This document shows positions 18,010 to 27,600 of a DNA stretch of 64,000 nt, in pieces. Made by a program: the position numbers and the translations under genes. The notes under the pieces are model-generated. The model did not search any database and was not told where the DNA came from. It saw only the letters and a list, made by a program, of their open reading frames with translations. This DNA is from Mycobacterium sp. URHB0044 (lineage in GTDB: Bacteria; Actinomycetota; Actinomycetes; Mycobacteriales; Mycobacteriaceae), in assembly GCF_000620625.1 (NCBI RefSeq), contig NZ_JIAW01000003.1:62001-126000 (forward strand), given 5' to 3'. How positions within the stretch are numbered: the stretch's first letter is position 1; every line of letters starts with the position of its first letter.

Positions 18010-18575
18010 GCCTTGGCCTCGCGGCGGGGCCACGCCCAGATCAGGCTGAGCGGCGCGAGGACCGCCAGTGTGCCGAGCAGCGGCCACCGCAGCAGGCCGT
18101 TGAGCACGAACGCGCCCGCGAACAGCGCGATCGGCACCAGCCCGGTGAGGCACTTCTGGCCGGTCTTGATCACCATCGCGACGGTCAGTGCGACGGCCGC
18201 AGCCGACGCTCCGTGCAGGACGCCCTTGACCGCGGGCACCTCCTTGAAGCGGAAGTACAAGTAGGCCATCACCAGCACGAACACCAGCGGCATGACGCAC
18301 AGCCCGACCACGGCCGCGACGGCACCGGGGATGGCCCGCATCTTGGTGCCGACGAACACGGCCATGTTGACCTGATTGGCGCCGGGGAGGATCCGGCACA
18401 TCGTCATCGCGGAAAGGAACTCCTCCTCACCCATCCACTGCTTCTCGACGACGAGCACCTCGCGCGACCACGCCGACAGCCCACCGCCGAACGAGGCCAG
18501 CGCGATGTGGTTGAACGTCCACGCCAGTTCGAACAATGAGACTTCCCCCGACTTGGTAGCCGGGACTTCACTCAT
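18006..18575 (-). CDS. Chromate transporter, N-terminal half protein
   Basis: A 189-residue membrane protein of the ChrA family. The conserved FGGGLSAW segment and CRILPGANQVNMAVFVG segment mark the domain, followed by hydrophobic helices. The ATG at 18575 overlaps the end of the phospholipase D-like gene by 8 bp, and its stop overlaps the start of the second half by 4 bp, so the three genes form one unit. It acts in the inner membrane together with the 17464-18009 protein. The upstream in-frame extension is a shadow of the phospholipase gene and was not used. Confidence 0.85.
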   Translation of the reverse strand: MSEVPATKSGEVSLFELAWTFNHIALASFGGGLSAWSREVLVVEKQWMGEEEFLSAMTMCRILPGANQVNMAVFVGTKMRAIPGAVAAVVGLCVMPLVFVLVMAYLYFRFKEVPAVKGVLHGASAAAVALTVAMVIKTGQKCLTGLVPIALFAGAFVLNGLLRWPLLGTLAVLAPLSLIWAWPRREAKA

Positions 18576-19575
18576 GACGCAGTTCGTGGTCGTGCGGGAA
18601 GTCGTCCTCGTGGTGCGTTGACGGGTCGAGCGGATCCGGCGCGTGGTACTGGTGCGAGAGTTCCCAGTCCTCGTCGAAGACCGACTTGAGGCGCGCGACG
18701 ACGGCCGGTTCGGTGACCTCGAGACCGAGCTCGCGACGCAGGTCGAAGGCACTGCGGTCGATGTTCATGGAGCCGACCAGTGCCCGTTCGTCGTCGACGA
18801 TCAGCAACTTGGCGTGCACCCGGAGGTTCTTCTGCTTGTGCACCTTGACGCCCAACCGGCCCAAGGTGCGCAGCGACGCGAAGGTGTCGAGCACGTCCAC
18901 GTCGCTGATGCCGTGTCTGCCGCCGCACAGCACGTGCACCTTCACACCGCGTTGGGAGGCCGCCGCGAGATGGTCGAGGATCACCGCGTCGACGTACTTG
19001 GGGTGCTGGACGTCGAGGCGGTGCGTGGCGGTATCGATGAACTGGGCCATGTGAAACCGCGAGTTGGAATTGCTCCACAGCAGGCCCTCGTACACCGATG
19101 GCACCCAGTCGACGTGGTTCCAGTCGGCGTTGAAGACCTCGACGATCTGCGCCACGTGACACGGGTCTTGGGTGATGACGCCGTAGTCGCGCGTAAGGGT
19201 GAAGTACTTCTCGCACAGGTTGAACGTCGCGACCAGCGCTGCCTTCTCGTCGACCACGATCGACTTCTCGTGCGTAACGTAGAACTTCGGATTCGCCCAC
19301 TGCACCGTGATGCCGGCGTTGGTGAACCGTTCGTAGGTCTCGTCGTTGGCGCGGTCGCCGCCCGACCGTGCGGCGTTGAGCATGACCCGCACGTCGACGC
19401 CCGCCTGCCGTCGCCCGATGACCGCGTCGATGAGGTCTTCCGAGGTGAAGGTGAACTGCTTGAGGAACAGTGACTGCTGCGCCGATTCGATGAACTCCCG
19501 GACCGGCCCCAGGCCGTCGTCGGGTTGGACGATCAGGCGGGGACCGTTGGGCTGCACGACTGACGAAGTTAGCAC
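18568..19575 (-). CDS. Phospholipase D-like / cardiolipin synthase-like protein
   Basis: A protein of about 335 residues with two HKD motifs: HEKSIVVD in the first half and HAKLLIVDD in the second, each followed by the expected small-residue turn (TFNLCEKY, GSMNIDRSA). Two HKD motifs in one chain form the single active site of phospholipase D superfamily enzymes, which break or exchange phosphodiester bonds in lipids or nucleic acids. There is no membrane anchor of the kind found in classical cardiolipin synthase, so the protein appears soluble. The start is uncertain; I used the GTG at 19575, and an ATG 75 bp further up is in frame. It overlaps the chromate transporter gene by 8 bp. Confidence 0.78.
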   Translation of the reverse strand: MLTSSVVQPNGPRLIVQPDDGLGPVREFIESAQQSLFLKQFTFTSEDLIDAVIGRRQAGVDVRVMLNAARSGGDRANDETYERFTNAGITVQWANPKFYVTHEKSIVVDEKAALVATFNLCEKYFTLTRDYGVITQDPCHVAQIVEVFNADWNHVDWVPSVYEGLLWSNSNSRFHMAQFIDTATHRLDVQHPKYVDAVILDHLAAASQRGVKVHVLCGGRHGISDVDVLDTFASLRTLGRLGVKVHKQKNLRVHAKLLIVDDERALVGSMNIDRSAFDLRRELGLEVTEPAVVARLKSVFDEDWELSHQYHAPDPLDPSTHHEDDFPHDHELRHE

Positions 19576-19682
19576 TGGTGACGGCGGTTTGGGCGGGACG
19601 CGACGTGAACTCTCGCAGACGGTAGAGCAGCGCAGTCCCGCGCCTAACACGCCCGGAGACGGTCATCGGGCAAGATGACCCT

Positions 19683-20384
19683 ATGGACAGCGGAGGAGCG
19701 TCACCCCGGGTGCTCGTGGTGGACGACGATCCCGACGTGCTCGCGTCGTTGGAGCGCGGGCTTCGGCTATCCGGATTCGACGTGTCCACCGCCGTCGACG
19801 GCGCCGAGGCGCTGCGCAGTGCCACCGAGACGCGGCCCGACGCGATCGTCCTCGACATCAACATGCCCGTGCTCGACGGCGTCAGCGTGGTGACCGCGTT
19901 GCGCGCGATGGACAACGACGTGCCGGTCTGCGTGCTGTCGGCGCGTAGTTCGGTCGACGACCGCGTCGCGGGCCTCGAGGCAGGCGCCGACGACTATCTG
20001 GTCAAGCCGTTCGTGCTGGCCGAGTTGGTGGCGCGGGTGAAGGCGCTGCTGCGCCGGCGCGGCGCCACCGCGACGTTCTCGTCGGAGACCATCAACGTCG
20101 GGCCGCTGGAGGTCGACATCCCCGGCAGGCGCGCCCGCGTCAACGGCGTCGACGTCGACCTGACCAAGCGCGAATTCGATCTGCTCGCCGTGCTCGCCGA
20201 ACACAAGACCGCGGTGCTGTCTCGCGCCCAGTTGCTCGAGCTGGTCTGGGGCTACGACTTCGCCGCCGACACCAACGTGGTCGACGTGTTCATCGGCTAC
20301 CTGCGCCGCAAGCTCGAGGCCAACGGCGCGCCTCGCCTCCTGCATACCGTTCGCGGCGTGGGATTCGTCCTCCGAACTCAGTGA
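19683..20384 (+). CDS. prrA: Response regulator PrrA
   Basis: A 233-residue OmpR-type response regulator. The receiver domain covers residues 8-120, with the acidic pocket VVDDDPD, the phosphorylated Asp58 in [10 protein letters not shown] and Lys108 in YLVKPF. The winged-helix DNA-binding domain covers about residues 135-230 ([15 protein letters not shown], then [13 protein letters not shown]). Almost the whole sequence matches what I know of M. tuberculosis PrrA (Rv0903c). It receives phosphate from PrrB, encoded 4 bp downstream. In M. tuberculosis this system is essential and affects early adaptation inside macrophages. The start ATG at 19683 gives the usual N-terminus. Confidence 0.96.
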   Translation: MDSGGASPRVLVVDDDPDVLASLERGLRLSGFDVSTAVDGAEALRSATETRPDAIVLDINMPVLDGVSVVTALRAMDNDVPVCVLSARSSVDDRVAGLEAGADDYLVKPFVLAELVARVKALLRRRGATATFSSETINVGPLEVDIPGRRARVNGVDVDLTKREFDLLAVLAEHKTAVLSRAQLLELVWGYDFAADTNVVDVFIGYLRRKLEANGAPRLLHTVRGVGFVLRTQ

Positions 20385-20388
20385 TGCC

Positions 20389-21729
20389 GTGAATCTGCTG
20401 TCGCGGTTCCTGCGGCGCACACCGTCGCTGAGGACCCGCGTCGCGTTCGCCACGGCCATCGCGGCGGCGATCGTCGTCGGCATCGTCGGCACCATCGTCT
20501 GGGTCGGCATCACCAACGACCGCAAGGAGCGGCTGGACCGTCGCCTCGACGAGGCCGCCGGTTTCGCGATCCCGTTCCTGCCGCGCGGTCTCGACGAGAT
20601 CCCGAAGTCGCCCAACGACCACGACGCCGTCATCACCGTGCGCAAGGACGGGGACGTCACGTCGAATTCGGACGTGATCCTGCCCGAGCTGCCCGCCGGG
20701 TACGCGGACACCGTCGTCAACGGGGTGCGCTACCGCGTGCGGACGGTGGAGATCCGGGTCCCGGAACCGATGCAGGTTGCCGTCGGCGCGACCTACGACG
20801 CCACGATCGCCGACACCAACAACCTGCACCGGCGGGTGATCATCATCTGCTCGTTCGCCATCGGCGCGGCGACCGTGGCCGGCTGGCTGCTGGCCGCGTT
20901 CGCGGTGCGCCCGTTGAAGCGGCTCGCGCAGCAGACGAGGGCGATCGACGTGGGAGGTGAGGCGCCCGACGTCGAGGTGCGCGGCGCCACCGAGGCCGTC
21001 GAGATCGGCGAGGCCCTCAACGGCATGGTGCAGCGCATCTGGGAGGAGCAGGACCGCACCAAGGCCGCGCTCGCGTCGGCACGCGACTTCGCCGCGGTGT
21101 CGTCGCACGAATTGCGCACCCCGCTCACCGCGATGCGAACGAACCTCGAGGTGCTGGCCACGCTCGACATGCCCGAGGAGCAACGCAAGGAAGTGCTCGG
21201 CGACGTCATCAGGACGCAGTCGCGCATCGAGGCCACCTTGACGGCGCTCGAGCGGCTCGCCCAGGGCCAGCTGTCCACGTCCGACGACCACGTGCCCGTC
21301 GACATCACCGAGTTGCTCGACCGCGCCGCGCACGACGCAATGCGGGTCTACCCCGACCTGGACGTCTCGCTGGCGCCCGCGCCGACGGTCATCATCCTCG
21401 GCTTGCCCACCGGGTTGCGGCTAGCCGTCGACAACGCGATCGCCAACGCGGTGAAGCACGGAGGCGCGACCCGGGTGCAGTTGTCTGCAGTCAGTTCGCG
21501 GGCGGGCGTGGAGATCGCGATCGACGACGACGGTGTCGGCGTTCCCGAGGAAGAGCGCACGGTGGTGTTCGACCGGTTCAGCAGGGGGTCGACGGCGTCG
21601 CACTCCGGGTCGGGGCTCGGCCTCGCACTCGTTGCCCAGCAAGCCGAATTGCACGGTGGCACGGCGTCGTTGGAGCACGGCCCGCTCGGTGGTGCCCGGT
21701 TGCTGCTGCGGCTTCCGGGCCCGTCGTAG
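20389..21729 (+). CDS. prrB: Sensor histidine kinase PrrB
   Basis: A 446-residue membrane sensor kinase. Helix 1 is at about residues 18-42, an extracytoplasmic sensor loop spans about 43-148, helix 2 spans 149-172, then come a HAMP linker, the H-box with phospho-acceptor His240 (SSHELRTPLTAM), the N-box (DNAIANAVKHGG) and the G-boxes (DDDGVGVP, GSGLGLAL). All catalytic parts are present. It starts with GTG four bases after the prrA stop, so the two are co-translated. It phosphorylates PrrA in response to a signal that is not settled. The C-terminus is complete and is followed by an inverted repeat. Confidence 0.95.
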   Translation: MNLLSRFLRRTPSLRTRVAFATAIAAAIVVGIVGTIVWVGITNDRKERLDRRLDEAAGFAIPFLPRGLDEIPKSPNDHDAVITVRKDGDVTSNSDVILPELPAGYADTVVNGVRYRVRTVEIRVPEPMQVAVGATYDATIADTNNLHRRVIIICSFAIGAATVAGWLLAAFAVRPLKRLAQQTRAIDVGGEAPDVEVRGATEAVEIGEALNGMVQRIWEEQDRTKAALASARDFAAVSSHELRTPLTAMRTNLEVLATLDMPEEQRKEVLGDVIRTQSRIEATLTALERLAQGQLSTSDDHVPVDITELLDRAAHDAMRVYPDLDVSLAPAPTVIILGLPTGLRLAVDNAIANAVKHGGATRVQLSAVSSRAGVEIAIDDDGVGVPEEERTVVFDRFSRGSTASHSGSGLGLALVAQQAELHGGTASLEHGPLGGARLLLRLPGPS

Positions 21730-21751
21730 CGGGGCTTCCCCGTCGGTCAGT

Positions 21752-21797
21752 GTGCGGTTTCGTACGCCTGCACGGCGAGTCGCGTACGAATTCGCAC
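21752..21797. terminator. Inverted repeat after prrB
   Basis: Arms GTGCGGTTTCGTACGC (21752-21767) and GCGTACGAATTCGCAC (21782-21797) pair at 14 of 16 positions with a 14-bp loop. It lies between the ends of prrB and the convergent lipoprotein gene, where a two-way terminator is expected. There is no U-run, as is common in mycobacteria. It may also belong to a dispersed palindrome family. Confidence 0.5.
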
Positions 21798-21827
21798 GGT
21801 CACCGGGAGTTCGAATCCCGTTTTCGG

Positions 21828-22358
21828 TCAGCGCGGAGGCGGCGTCGTCGCCGAGGCGTTGACCCGAATCTCGTTGACCACCTTGACGTTCGGCCACTCC
21901 TGCGCCGCGGTCGATGCGGCAGCGGCCTTGACGTCCTCGGACGGGGCGGTACCGGTCAACGTGATCACGCCACGCTCGAGTTTCAGGCCGAAGCCGGTGA
22001 TCTCCACTGCGGTGCTGAACACGCCGCCCAGCGCGGCGAGGTCGGGCGCCTGGGCGCCGGGAACGACCCTGAAGTCGTCGACGATCTCGGCCCCGGGCAA
22101 CGCCGACCTGAGCGCGTCCACGAACGACGCCTTCGTCGCCTCGTCGGGAAGGTCACCGGCGAGCCTGAAGCCGTTGCCGGTACGGAAGATCGAGAACGGT
22201 GCGTACGCCGAGGCGGGTGGGTTCGTCGTCGTCGTGGTCGTCGTCGTGGTGGCCGACGTGCTGGACGGCGCGGCGTCGTTCGCCGGCCCGCCCTGACCGC
22301 CACACCCGGTCAGCGCGAAGAGCCCGACGAGGACGAGCGCCAGCAGCCCGGTACGCAG
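21828..22358 (-). CDS. BON-domain lipoprotein, ArfA-like without the OmpA domain
   Basis: The frame has no ATG, GTG or TTG before 22121, yet the in-frame sequence upstream of that is clearly coding: a lipoprotein signal peptide with lipobox LTGC (Cys at residue 19 if the CTG at 22358 is the start), a Thr-rich linker (nine Thr in a row) and two BON-like repeats. The segments GDLPDEATKASFVDAL and GFGLKLERGVITLTGTAPS closely resemble the B domain of M. tuberculosis ArfA/OmpATb (Rv0899), which is also found near prrAB. The chain ends right after that domain, so the peptidoglycan-binding OmpA domain of ArfA is missing. It likely sits on the outer face of the membrane by its lipid anchor. A CTG start is tentative (22373 is another CTG). 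Confidence 0.7.
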   Translation of the reverse strand: MRTGLLALVLVGLFALTGCGGQGGPANDAAPSSTSATTTTTTTTTNPPASAYAPFSIFRTGNGFRLAGDLPDEATKASFVDALRSALPGAEIVDDFRVVPGAQAPDLAALGGVFSTAVEITGFGLKLERGVITLTGTAPSEDVKAAAASTAAQEWPNVKVVNEIRVNASATTPPPR

Positions 22359-22369
22359 TTCGTGGCCAG

Positions 22370-22738
22370 TCAGCGGACGTCGAGCAGATCGATGACGAAG
22401 ATCAGCGTCTTGCCCGACAACCGGTGCCCCGAGCCCGCGGCACCGTAGGCCTGAGCCGGCGGGATGACCAGCTTGCGTCGCCCACCGACCTTCATGCCCG
22501 GGATGCCGTCCTGCCAGCCCTGGATCAGGCCGCGCAGCGGAAACTCAATCGACTCGCCGCGGTTCCACGAGCTGTCGAATTCCTCGCCCGTGTCGTACTC
22601 GACACCGACGTAGTGCACCTTGACGGTGCCGCCGGGCACCGCCTCGGCGCCGTCGCCGACCGTGACGTCCTCGATCAGCAAGTCAGCGGGTGCGGGACCA
22701 TCGGGAAATTCGATCTCGGGTTTCTTGTCGCTCGCCAC
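22370..22738 (-). CDS. FKBP-type peptidyl-prolyl isomerase
   Basis: A 122-residue single-domain FKBP. The typical parts are visible: VKVHYVGVEYDTGEEFDSSW near residues 38-57, the GLIQGWQDGIPGMKVGGRR region near 70-88 and the final SGKTLIFVIDLLDV strand. The drug/substrate pocket residues (Tyr, Phe-Asp, Trp in GLIQGW, Phe near the end) are kept, so it should catalyse proline isomerisation. No signal peptide is present with the GTG at 22738, so it acts in the cytoplasm. The stop is close to the proposed start of the BON lipoprotein on the same strand. It is divergent from the DUF2630 gene. Confidence 0.9.
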   Translation of the reverse strand: MASDKKPEIEFPDGPAPADLLIEDVTVGDGAEAVPGGTVKVHYVGVEYDTGEEFDSSWNRGESIEFPLRGLIQGWQDGIPGMKVGGRRKLVIPPAQAYGAAGSGHRLSGKTLIFVIDLLDVR

Positions 22739-22769
22739 GTCCCACACCGTAGTCGGGCAGACTGGTCGG

Positions 22770-23018
22770 GTGGACAAGGACCATGACATTCTCGCCCAGG
22801 TCAATCAGCTCGTCGCCGAGGAGCAGCAGCTTCGCGACAAGGTGCAGCACGGCGACATCGATGAAACCGAGGAGCATCGCCGGTTGCGCGCCGTCGAGGT
22901 TCAGCTCGACCAGTGCTGGGACCTGCTGCGGCAGCGCCGGGCCCTGCGTGAGACGGGTCAGGACCCCGATCAGGCGCAGGTACGCCCGCCCGATCAGGTC
23001 GAGGGCTACCTGAACTGA
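22770..23018 (+). CDS. DUF2630 family small protein
   Basis: An 82-residue charged helical protein. It begins VDKDHDILAQVNQLVAEEQQ and continues with HRRLRAVEVQLDQCWDLLRQ, the pattern of the actinobacterial DUF2630 family (Rv0898c-like). The helices have heptad-like spacing and may pair as a coiled coil. No enzymatic motif is present and the role is unknown. I chose the GTG at 22770 because the conserved sequence starts exactly there; longer in-frame starts overlap the FKBP gene. It is followed by the phytoene-desaturase-like gene after 36 bp, the same neighbour as in M. tuberculosis as I recall it. Confidence 0.82.
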   Translation: MDKDHDILAQVNQLVAEEQQLRDKVQHGDIDETEEHRRLRAVEVQLDQCWDLLRQRRALRETGQDPDQAQVRPPDQVEGYLN

Positions 23019-23054
23019 CGCAGTGACATCCCCCGTCGCTTCGCTCGCCCCGCC

Positions 23055-24617
23055 GTGACGTCCGACGATCGCTTCGACGTCGTCATCGTCGGTGGCGGCC
23101 ACAACGGACTGGTGGCCGCCGCGTACCTGGCGCGAGCCGGTAGGCGGGTCCGACTACTCGAGCGCCTCGGCCACGTCGGCGGCGCAGCGGTGTCGGCGCA
23201 TGCGTTCGACGGGGTCGACGCGCGGCTGTCGCGCTACTCGTATCTGGTCAGCCTGCTGCCGCGACGCATCCTCGACGACCTCGGGGCGCGGGTTCGGCTG
23301 GCCCCCCGCCGCCATTCGTCGTACACGCCGGATCCCGCGACCGCCGGCGCGACCGGCCTGCTGGTTGGGCCGCACAGCACCTTCGACGCCGTCGGAGCGG
23401 CCGCCGACCAGGCGGGTTTCGACGAGTTCTACCGGCGCTGCCGCGCCGTGACCGAGCGGTTGTGGCCGACGCTGACCGAGCCGTTGCGGACCCGGCACGA
23501 CGCGCGGGCCCAGGTGCTGTCAGGCGGTGACCAGGACGCCGCGACGGCCTGGCAGCAGCTTTTCGCCGACCCGATCGGTGCCGCGATCACCGGCGCCGTC
23601 GGCAGTGATCTGGTTCGTGGCGTGATGGCCACCGATGCGCTGATCGGCACGTTCGCCCGCACCGACGATCCGTCGCTGCGACAGAACGTCTGCTTTCTCT
23701 ACCACCTGGTGGGCGGAGGCACCGGCGACTGGGACGTCCCGATCGGCGGCATGGGCGCGGTGAGTGGCGCGTTGGCCGGGGCGGCGTTCAGCCATGGCGC
23801 CGAGATCGTCACGGGTGCCGACGTCCAGGCGATCAGTCCCGACGGTGACGTGACCTACCTCCACGACGGCACCCAGCGACGGATCCACGGGCGGACGGTG
23901 CTCGCCGGGGTCACACCGACGGTGCTGGCGCGACTGCTCGGAGAACCGGAGCCGCAGCAGGCTCCGGGCGCACAAGTCAAGGTGAACCTGATGCTGCGCC
24001 GGCTACCGCGCCTGCGTGACCAATCCGTCAGTGCCGAAGAGGCTTTCGGCGGTACGTTCCACATCAACGAGAACCTCAGCCAGCTCGACGCCGCGTACGA
24101 CCGGGCGTCAGCCGGCGGCGTGCCCGACCCGCTGCCGTGTGAGATCTACTGCCATTCCCTGAGCGATCCGACCATCCTGTCCGACGACCTACGGGCGACC
24201 GGCGCTCAGACTCTCACGGTGTTCGGTCTGCACACCCCCCACCAACTGCTGACCGGAGCCGATCCCGACGTCATGCGCACCAGACTGACCGACGCAGTGC
24301 TGGCATCGCTGGATTCCGTTCTCGCCGAGCCCATTCGGGACGTAGTGATGAACGACGCCCACGGCCGGCCCTGCATCGAGGCCAAGACCACCGCGGATCT
24401 GGAGGAGGCGCTCGGCATGACGGCGGGCAACATCTTCCACGGCGCGCTGCGCTGGCCGTTCGCCGAGGACGACGAACCCTTGGAGACGGCGGCCCAGCGC
24501 TGGGGCGTCGCCACCCGACACAATGCGATCTTGTTGTGCGGCTCCGGATCTCGCCGGGGCGGGGCGGTGTCTGGCATCGGCGGCCACAACGCCGCGATGG
24601 CCGTGCTCGAGGGCTAG
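23055..24617 (+). CDS. Phytoene-desaturase-like FAD oxidoreductase
   Basis: A 520-residue flavoprotein of the phytoene desaturase/carotenoid isomerase family (Rv0897c-like). The N-terminal dinucleotide motif is VVIVGGGHNGLVAAAYLARAG (quoted as VGGGHNGLVAA, residues about 11-21), followed by the GGAAVS loop. A GGMGAVSGAL segment lies mid-chain and the C-terminal FAD motif is GGAVSGIGGHNAA. All parts needed to bind FAD are present. Proteins of this type desaturate, isomerise or oxidise polyenes or other lipids; no other carotenoid gene is in the window, so the substrate is open. The last four bases overlap the end of the convergent cyclase-ATPase gene. Confidence 0.87.
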   Translation: MTSDDRFDVVIVGGGHNGLVAAAYLARAGRRVRLLERLGHVGGAAVSAHAFDGVDARLSRYSYLVSLLPRRILDDLGARVRLAPRRHSSYTPDPATAGATGLLVGPHSTFDAVGAAADQAGFDEFYRRCRAVTERLWPTLTEPLRTRHDARAQVLSGGDQDAATAWQQLFADPIGAAITGAVGSDLVRGVMATDALIGTFARTDDPSLRQNVCFLYHLVGGGTGDWDVPIGGMGAVSGALAGAAFSHGAEIVTGADVQAISPDGDVTYLHDGTQRRIHGRTVLAGVTPTVLARLLGEPEPQQAPGAQVKVNLMLRRLPRLRDQSVSAEEAFGGTFHINENLSQLDAAYDRASAGGVPDPLPCEIYCHSLSDPTILSDDLRATGAQTLTVFGLHTPHQLLTGADPDVMRTRLTDAVLASLDSVLAEPIRDVVMNDAHGRPCIEAKTTADLEEALGMTAGNIFHGALRWPFAEDDEPLETAAQRWGVATRHNAILLCGSGSRRGGAVSGIGGHNAAMAVLEG

Positions 24618-27600
24618 GCCATCGCCTTGGCCAACGCCACGTGGCCCTCGAAGCCGAGATCGGTGGCCATGGCGCGGTAGCGATCCGCATACTGCCGGTA
24701 ACCCGTGTCGTCACCGCAAGCCAGAGCGACCGTGGCCCGCATCCGCAGCAGCCCAACCTCGCATAGCGGCAGACCCCTGACGGGCGAGTGCGCCAGTCGT
24801 TCGATCGCGCATCGCGCCTCTGCGACGTCACCTTCCTCGCCGCGGCCCAGCAGGGTATCGGTCAGAATGCCGGCGCATACGACGCCGTAACCGAACTGCC
24901 GGTTGGTGAAGACGGTATCGACCGACGCGCGCATGATCGGAATCGCGCCATCGGCGTCGCCCTGGCGCGCACGCTCGCGCGCGAGGTAGAGATCGATCAT
25001 CGGCAGTTCCGTCGCGAAGAACTGTCCCGTCAAACACATTTCACGGGCCTTCACGAGGTAGCGAAGTCCGCGTTCCCGGTCGGTGTCGCTCTCGATCAGG
25101 ACCGCACCAAAGATGTAGCGGGTGAGGACCACCGCGGTGTGATCACCGGACTTCACGGCGATTTGCAGTGCCTCCTCCAGGTCGGCAACCGTCGTGGCGT
25201 CGGGCTCGAGAACGTGGTTGACGACGGGACCGGCGTACCGGTACACGGCGGCGCGGGCGAACGTCAGCCCGTCGGTGGCCCGCGCCATCGCGAGGGCATC
25301 GTCGAGATCGGTTCGCCAGCCGGGGATTCCGAGCCAGTATCGGGCGTAGCCGCGGAAGAGGATCGACAACGACAACGGCGAGCCGACGATGTAGTTGCCC
25401 ATCGTGGAATCGCCCGCGGCGAGGTCGATCGCGCGTTGGGCCCACCGCAGAAGTTCGGTGATCTGGCCGGCTTCCTGACAGATCACCATCGCGCCGAACG
25501 CCATGCCCACGATGAGTTGGGGATCCCCGATCGCCTCCAGGAGACCGATCTGCTCGGTCGCCAATCGGTCGGCCTCGACGGCGCGGCCGTGCAGCATGCA
25601 CTCCGTGATCTGACCGAGCATGGCCATGGCCAGCGACCGCTTGTCGTCAGCGGCTGTGCACAGCTGACGGAGCTCCTCGAACCCGGAGTGTGAGACGTTG
25701 GCCGCCGTCCGGTATGCGGTGGCGCACAGCAGCGTTCGAGGGGCGATGCGCATAGCCATTCGATTCGGGTCGTCGGTGGGCAACGCATCGGCGACGCCGC
25801 GCGCGCGGGACCAACTGGTGCGGGCGGCGATGATGTCCCTGCTGATCGACCAGCCCCCGGCACGCATGTGCCAGCCGTAGGCGGCATGGGCGTCGCCGGC
25901 CGCCTGTAGGTGCCCGGCGATCAGAGCGGCGTTCTCGTCGGCTGACTCCGGATGGCGCGTTGCGATCGAGGACCCGAGCCGGCGATGCAGGTCCGCGCGG
26001 TCGGCCTTGAGCTGTGACTCGTAGGCCACCGCACGGATGAGCGGATGGTGAAATACGTACTCGGCGGGCTGGGTCGACTTCACCCGGTCGATCAGATCCG
26101 CCCCGACCAGTTCGTCGACGACGGGAGTGACGCCGAGAGCTTCGAGCAGCTCGGGGTCGAACCGAGATCCGATCACGGCGGCGGCGTTGAGCGTGCGCTT
26201 GCAGGCCGGGGTGAGACGGTCGATGCGGGCCGCGATGGTCGCCTGCAGGGTCGGTGGGACGGTGACCTCGGCGACGCCGTGGTCGCGGACGTACGAGCCA
26301 CGCTCGCCGCGAAGCACGCCCTGCTCGACGAGGTCGCGGACCAATTCCTCGGCGAAGAAGGGGTTGCCAGCCGCGCGGTCGCCGATGGTGCCGGCAAGCG
26401 CAGCGACGGACGGATCGGTGCCCAATTGTTCGGTGATCAACGTCGCCGAATCCGACGCGTTCAGCGGCGCGAGTTCCAGCGTTTGAGCACCGGCGACGGC
26501 CCGCAATGCCCCGTCGTACTCGGGACGGTAGGTCACGATCACCAACGTCGGGGTCGCCGGTATCACCGACGCGAAGTCCGCCAGCATCGATTCGCTGACT
26601 TCGTCGATCCAGTGCGCGTCCTCGATGACGTAGACAGCAGGCGTTTCCCTCCTGAGCAATGCGGCGTTGATCAACGCTGTCAGTCGCCTGCGGCGCGCAT
26701 CCGGATCCACCTTGGGCGTCGCAACGTCCGGGTCGGCGACACCCAGCAGGTCGTGCAGCATGAGCAAGTCGTGCGAGTCCGCCTCGGGGAACAACGTCTG
26801 GAGCCACGCCCGTGCCGTCTCGTCGTCGGCTTCTTTGACGCCGGTGCCCGCCCGCAACAACTGGCCTGCTGCATGGAACGGCACGTCGCGGACGTGCGAT
26901 TCGCAGAACGCACTGAAGACGTCGATGCCCGCGGAGACTGCGGTCGCGACCACTTCGCGGACCACGCGGCTCTTGCCCATTCCGGCGGGTCCGACGATGC
27001 CGACCACCCCACCGTGGCCGTCGATGGCGCGGCCCAGCATTCCCTCCACGGCCGTCATCTCTTGCTGGCGGCCGACGAGGCTCAGCTCGCCGTGGTGGCG
27101 CATACCGGAGTTCGGGGTGAGCGCGAACAGGCGTCGCGCCAGAACCGGATCGGTGCGGCCCTTGATCAGCACCGGCTCGCGGTCGCCCAGTTCGGTGACG
27201 TCTCGAACCAGATGCGCCGTCGACTCGGACACCATCACACCGCCGGGCGGAGCGGCGGCTTCCATCCGCTGCGCCATCCCCACCTGCTCTCCGATTGCGG
27301 TGTACGACTTTGGGCGAGAACCGATTTCACCGGCAATCACTCGGCCGGAGTTCAGCCCGACGCGCACGGCGAACGTCGCACCGTCGCGTTTGGCGACCTC
27401 CTGCGCCAACTGCGCCACCCCGAGTTGAATGCTCAACGCCGCCCGGCATGCGCGTACCGCGTGATCCTCGAGTGCAATTGGCGCCCCGAACACCGCCATC
27501 ACGCCGTCCCCGGTGAACTTGTCGACCGTGCCGCCGTAGCGTCGGACGATGTCGGAGCACGTCTCGAAGAAGGCCACCATGACGTCGCGCAGCCGCTCCG

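Noticed and set aside
18576..18752. N-terminal extension of the first chromate transporter half
   Set aside because: It lies in the coding region of the phospholipase D-like gene, is Arg/Ser/Thr-rich and does not resemble a membrane protein start.
21803..21826. tRNA-like T-arm sequence (GGGAGTTCGAATCCC) downstream of prrB
   Set aside because: The rest of a tRNA cloverleaf cannot be built upstream, and the T-loop register is off by one base; the stretch is the 3' side of an inverted repeat region and a coding end.
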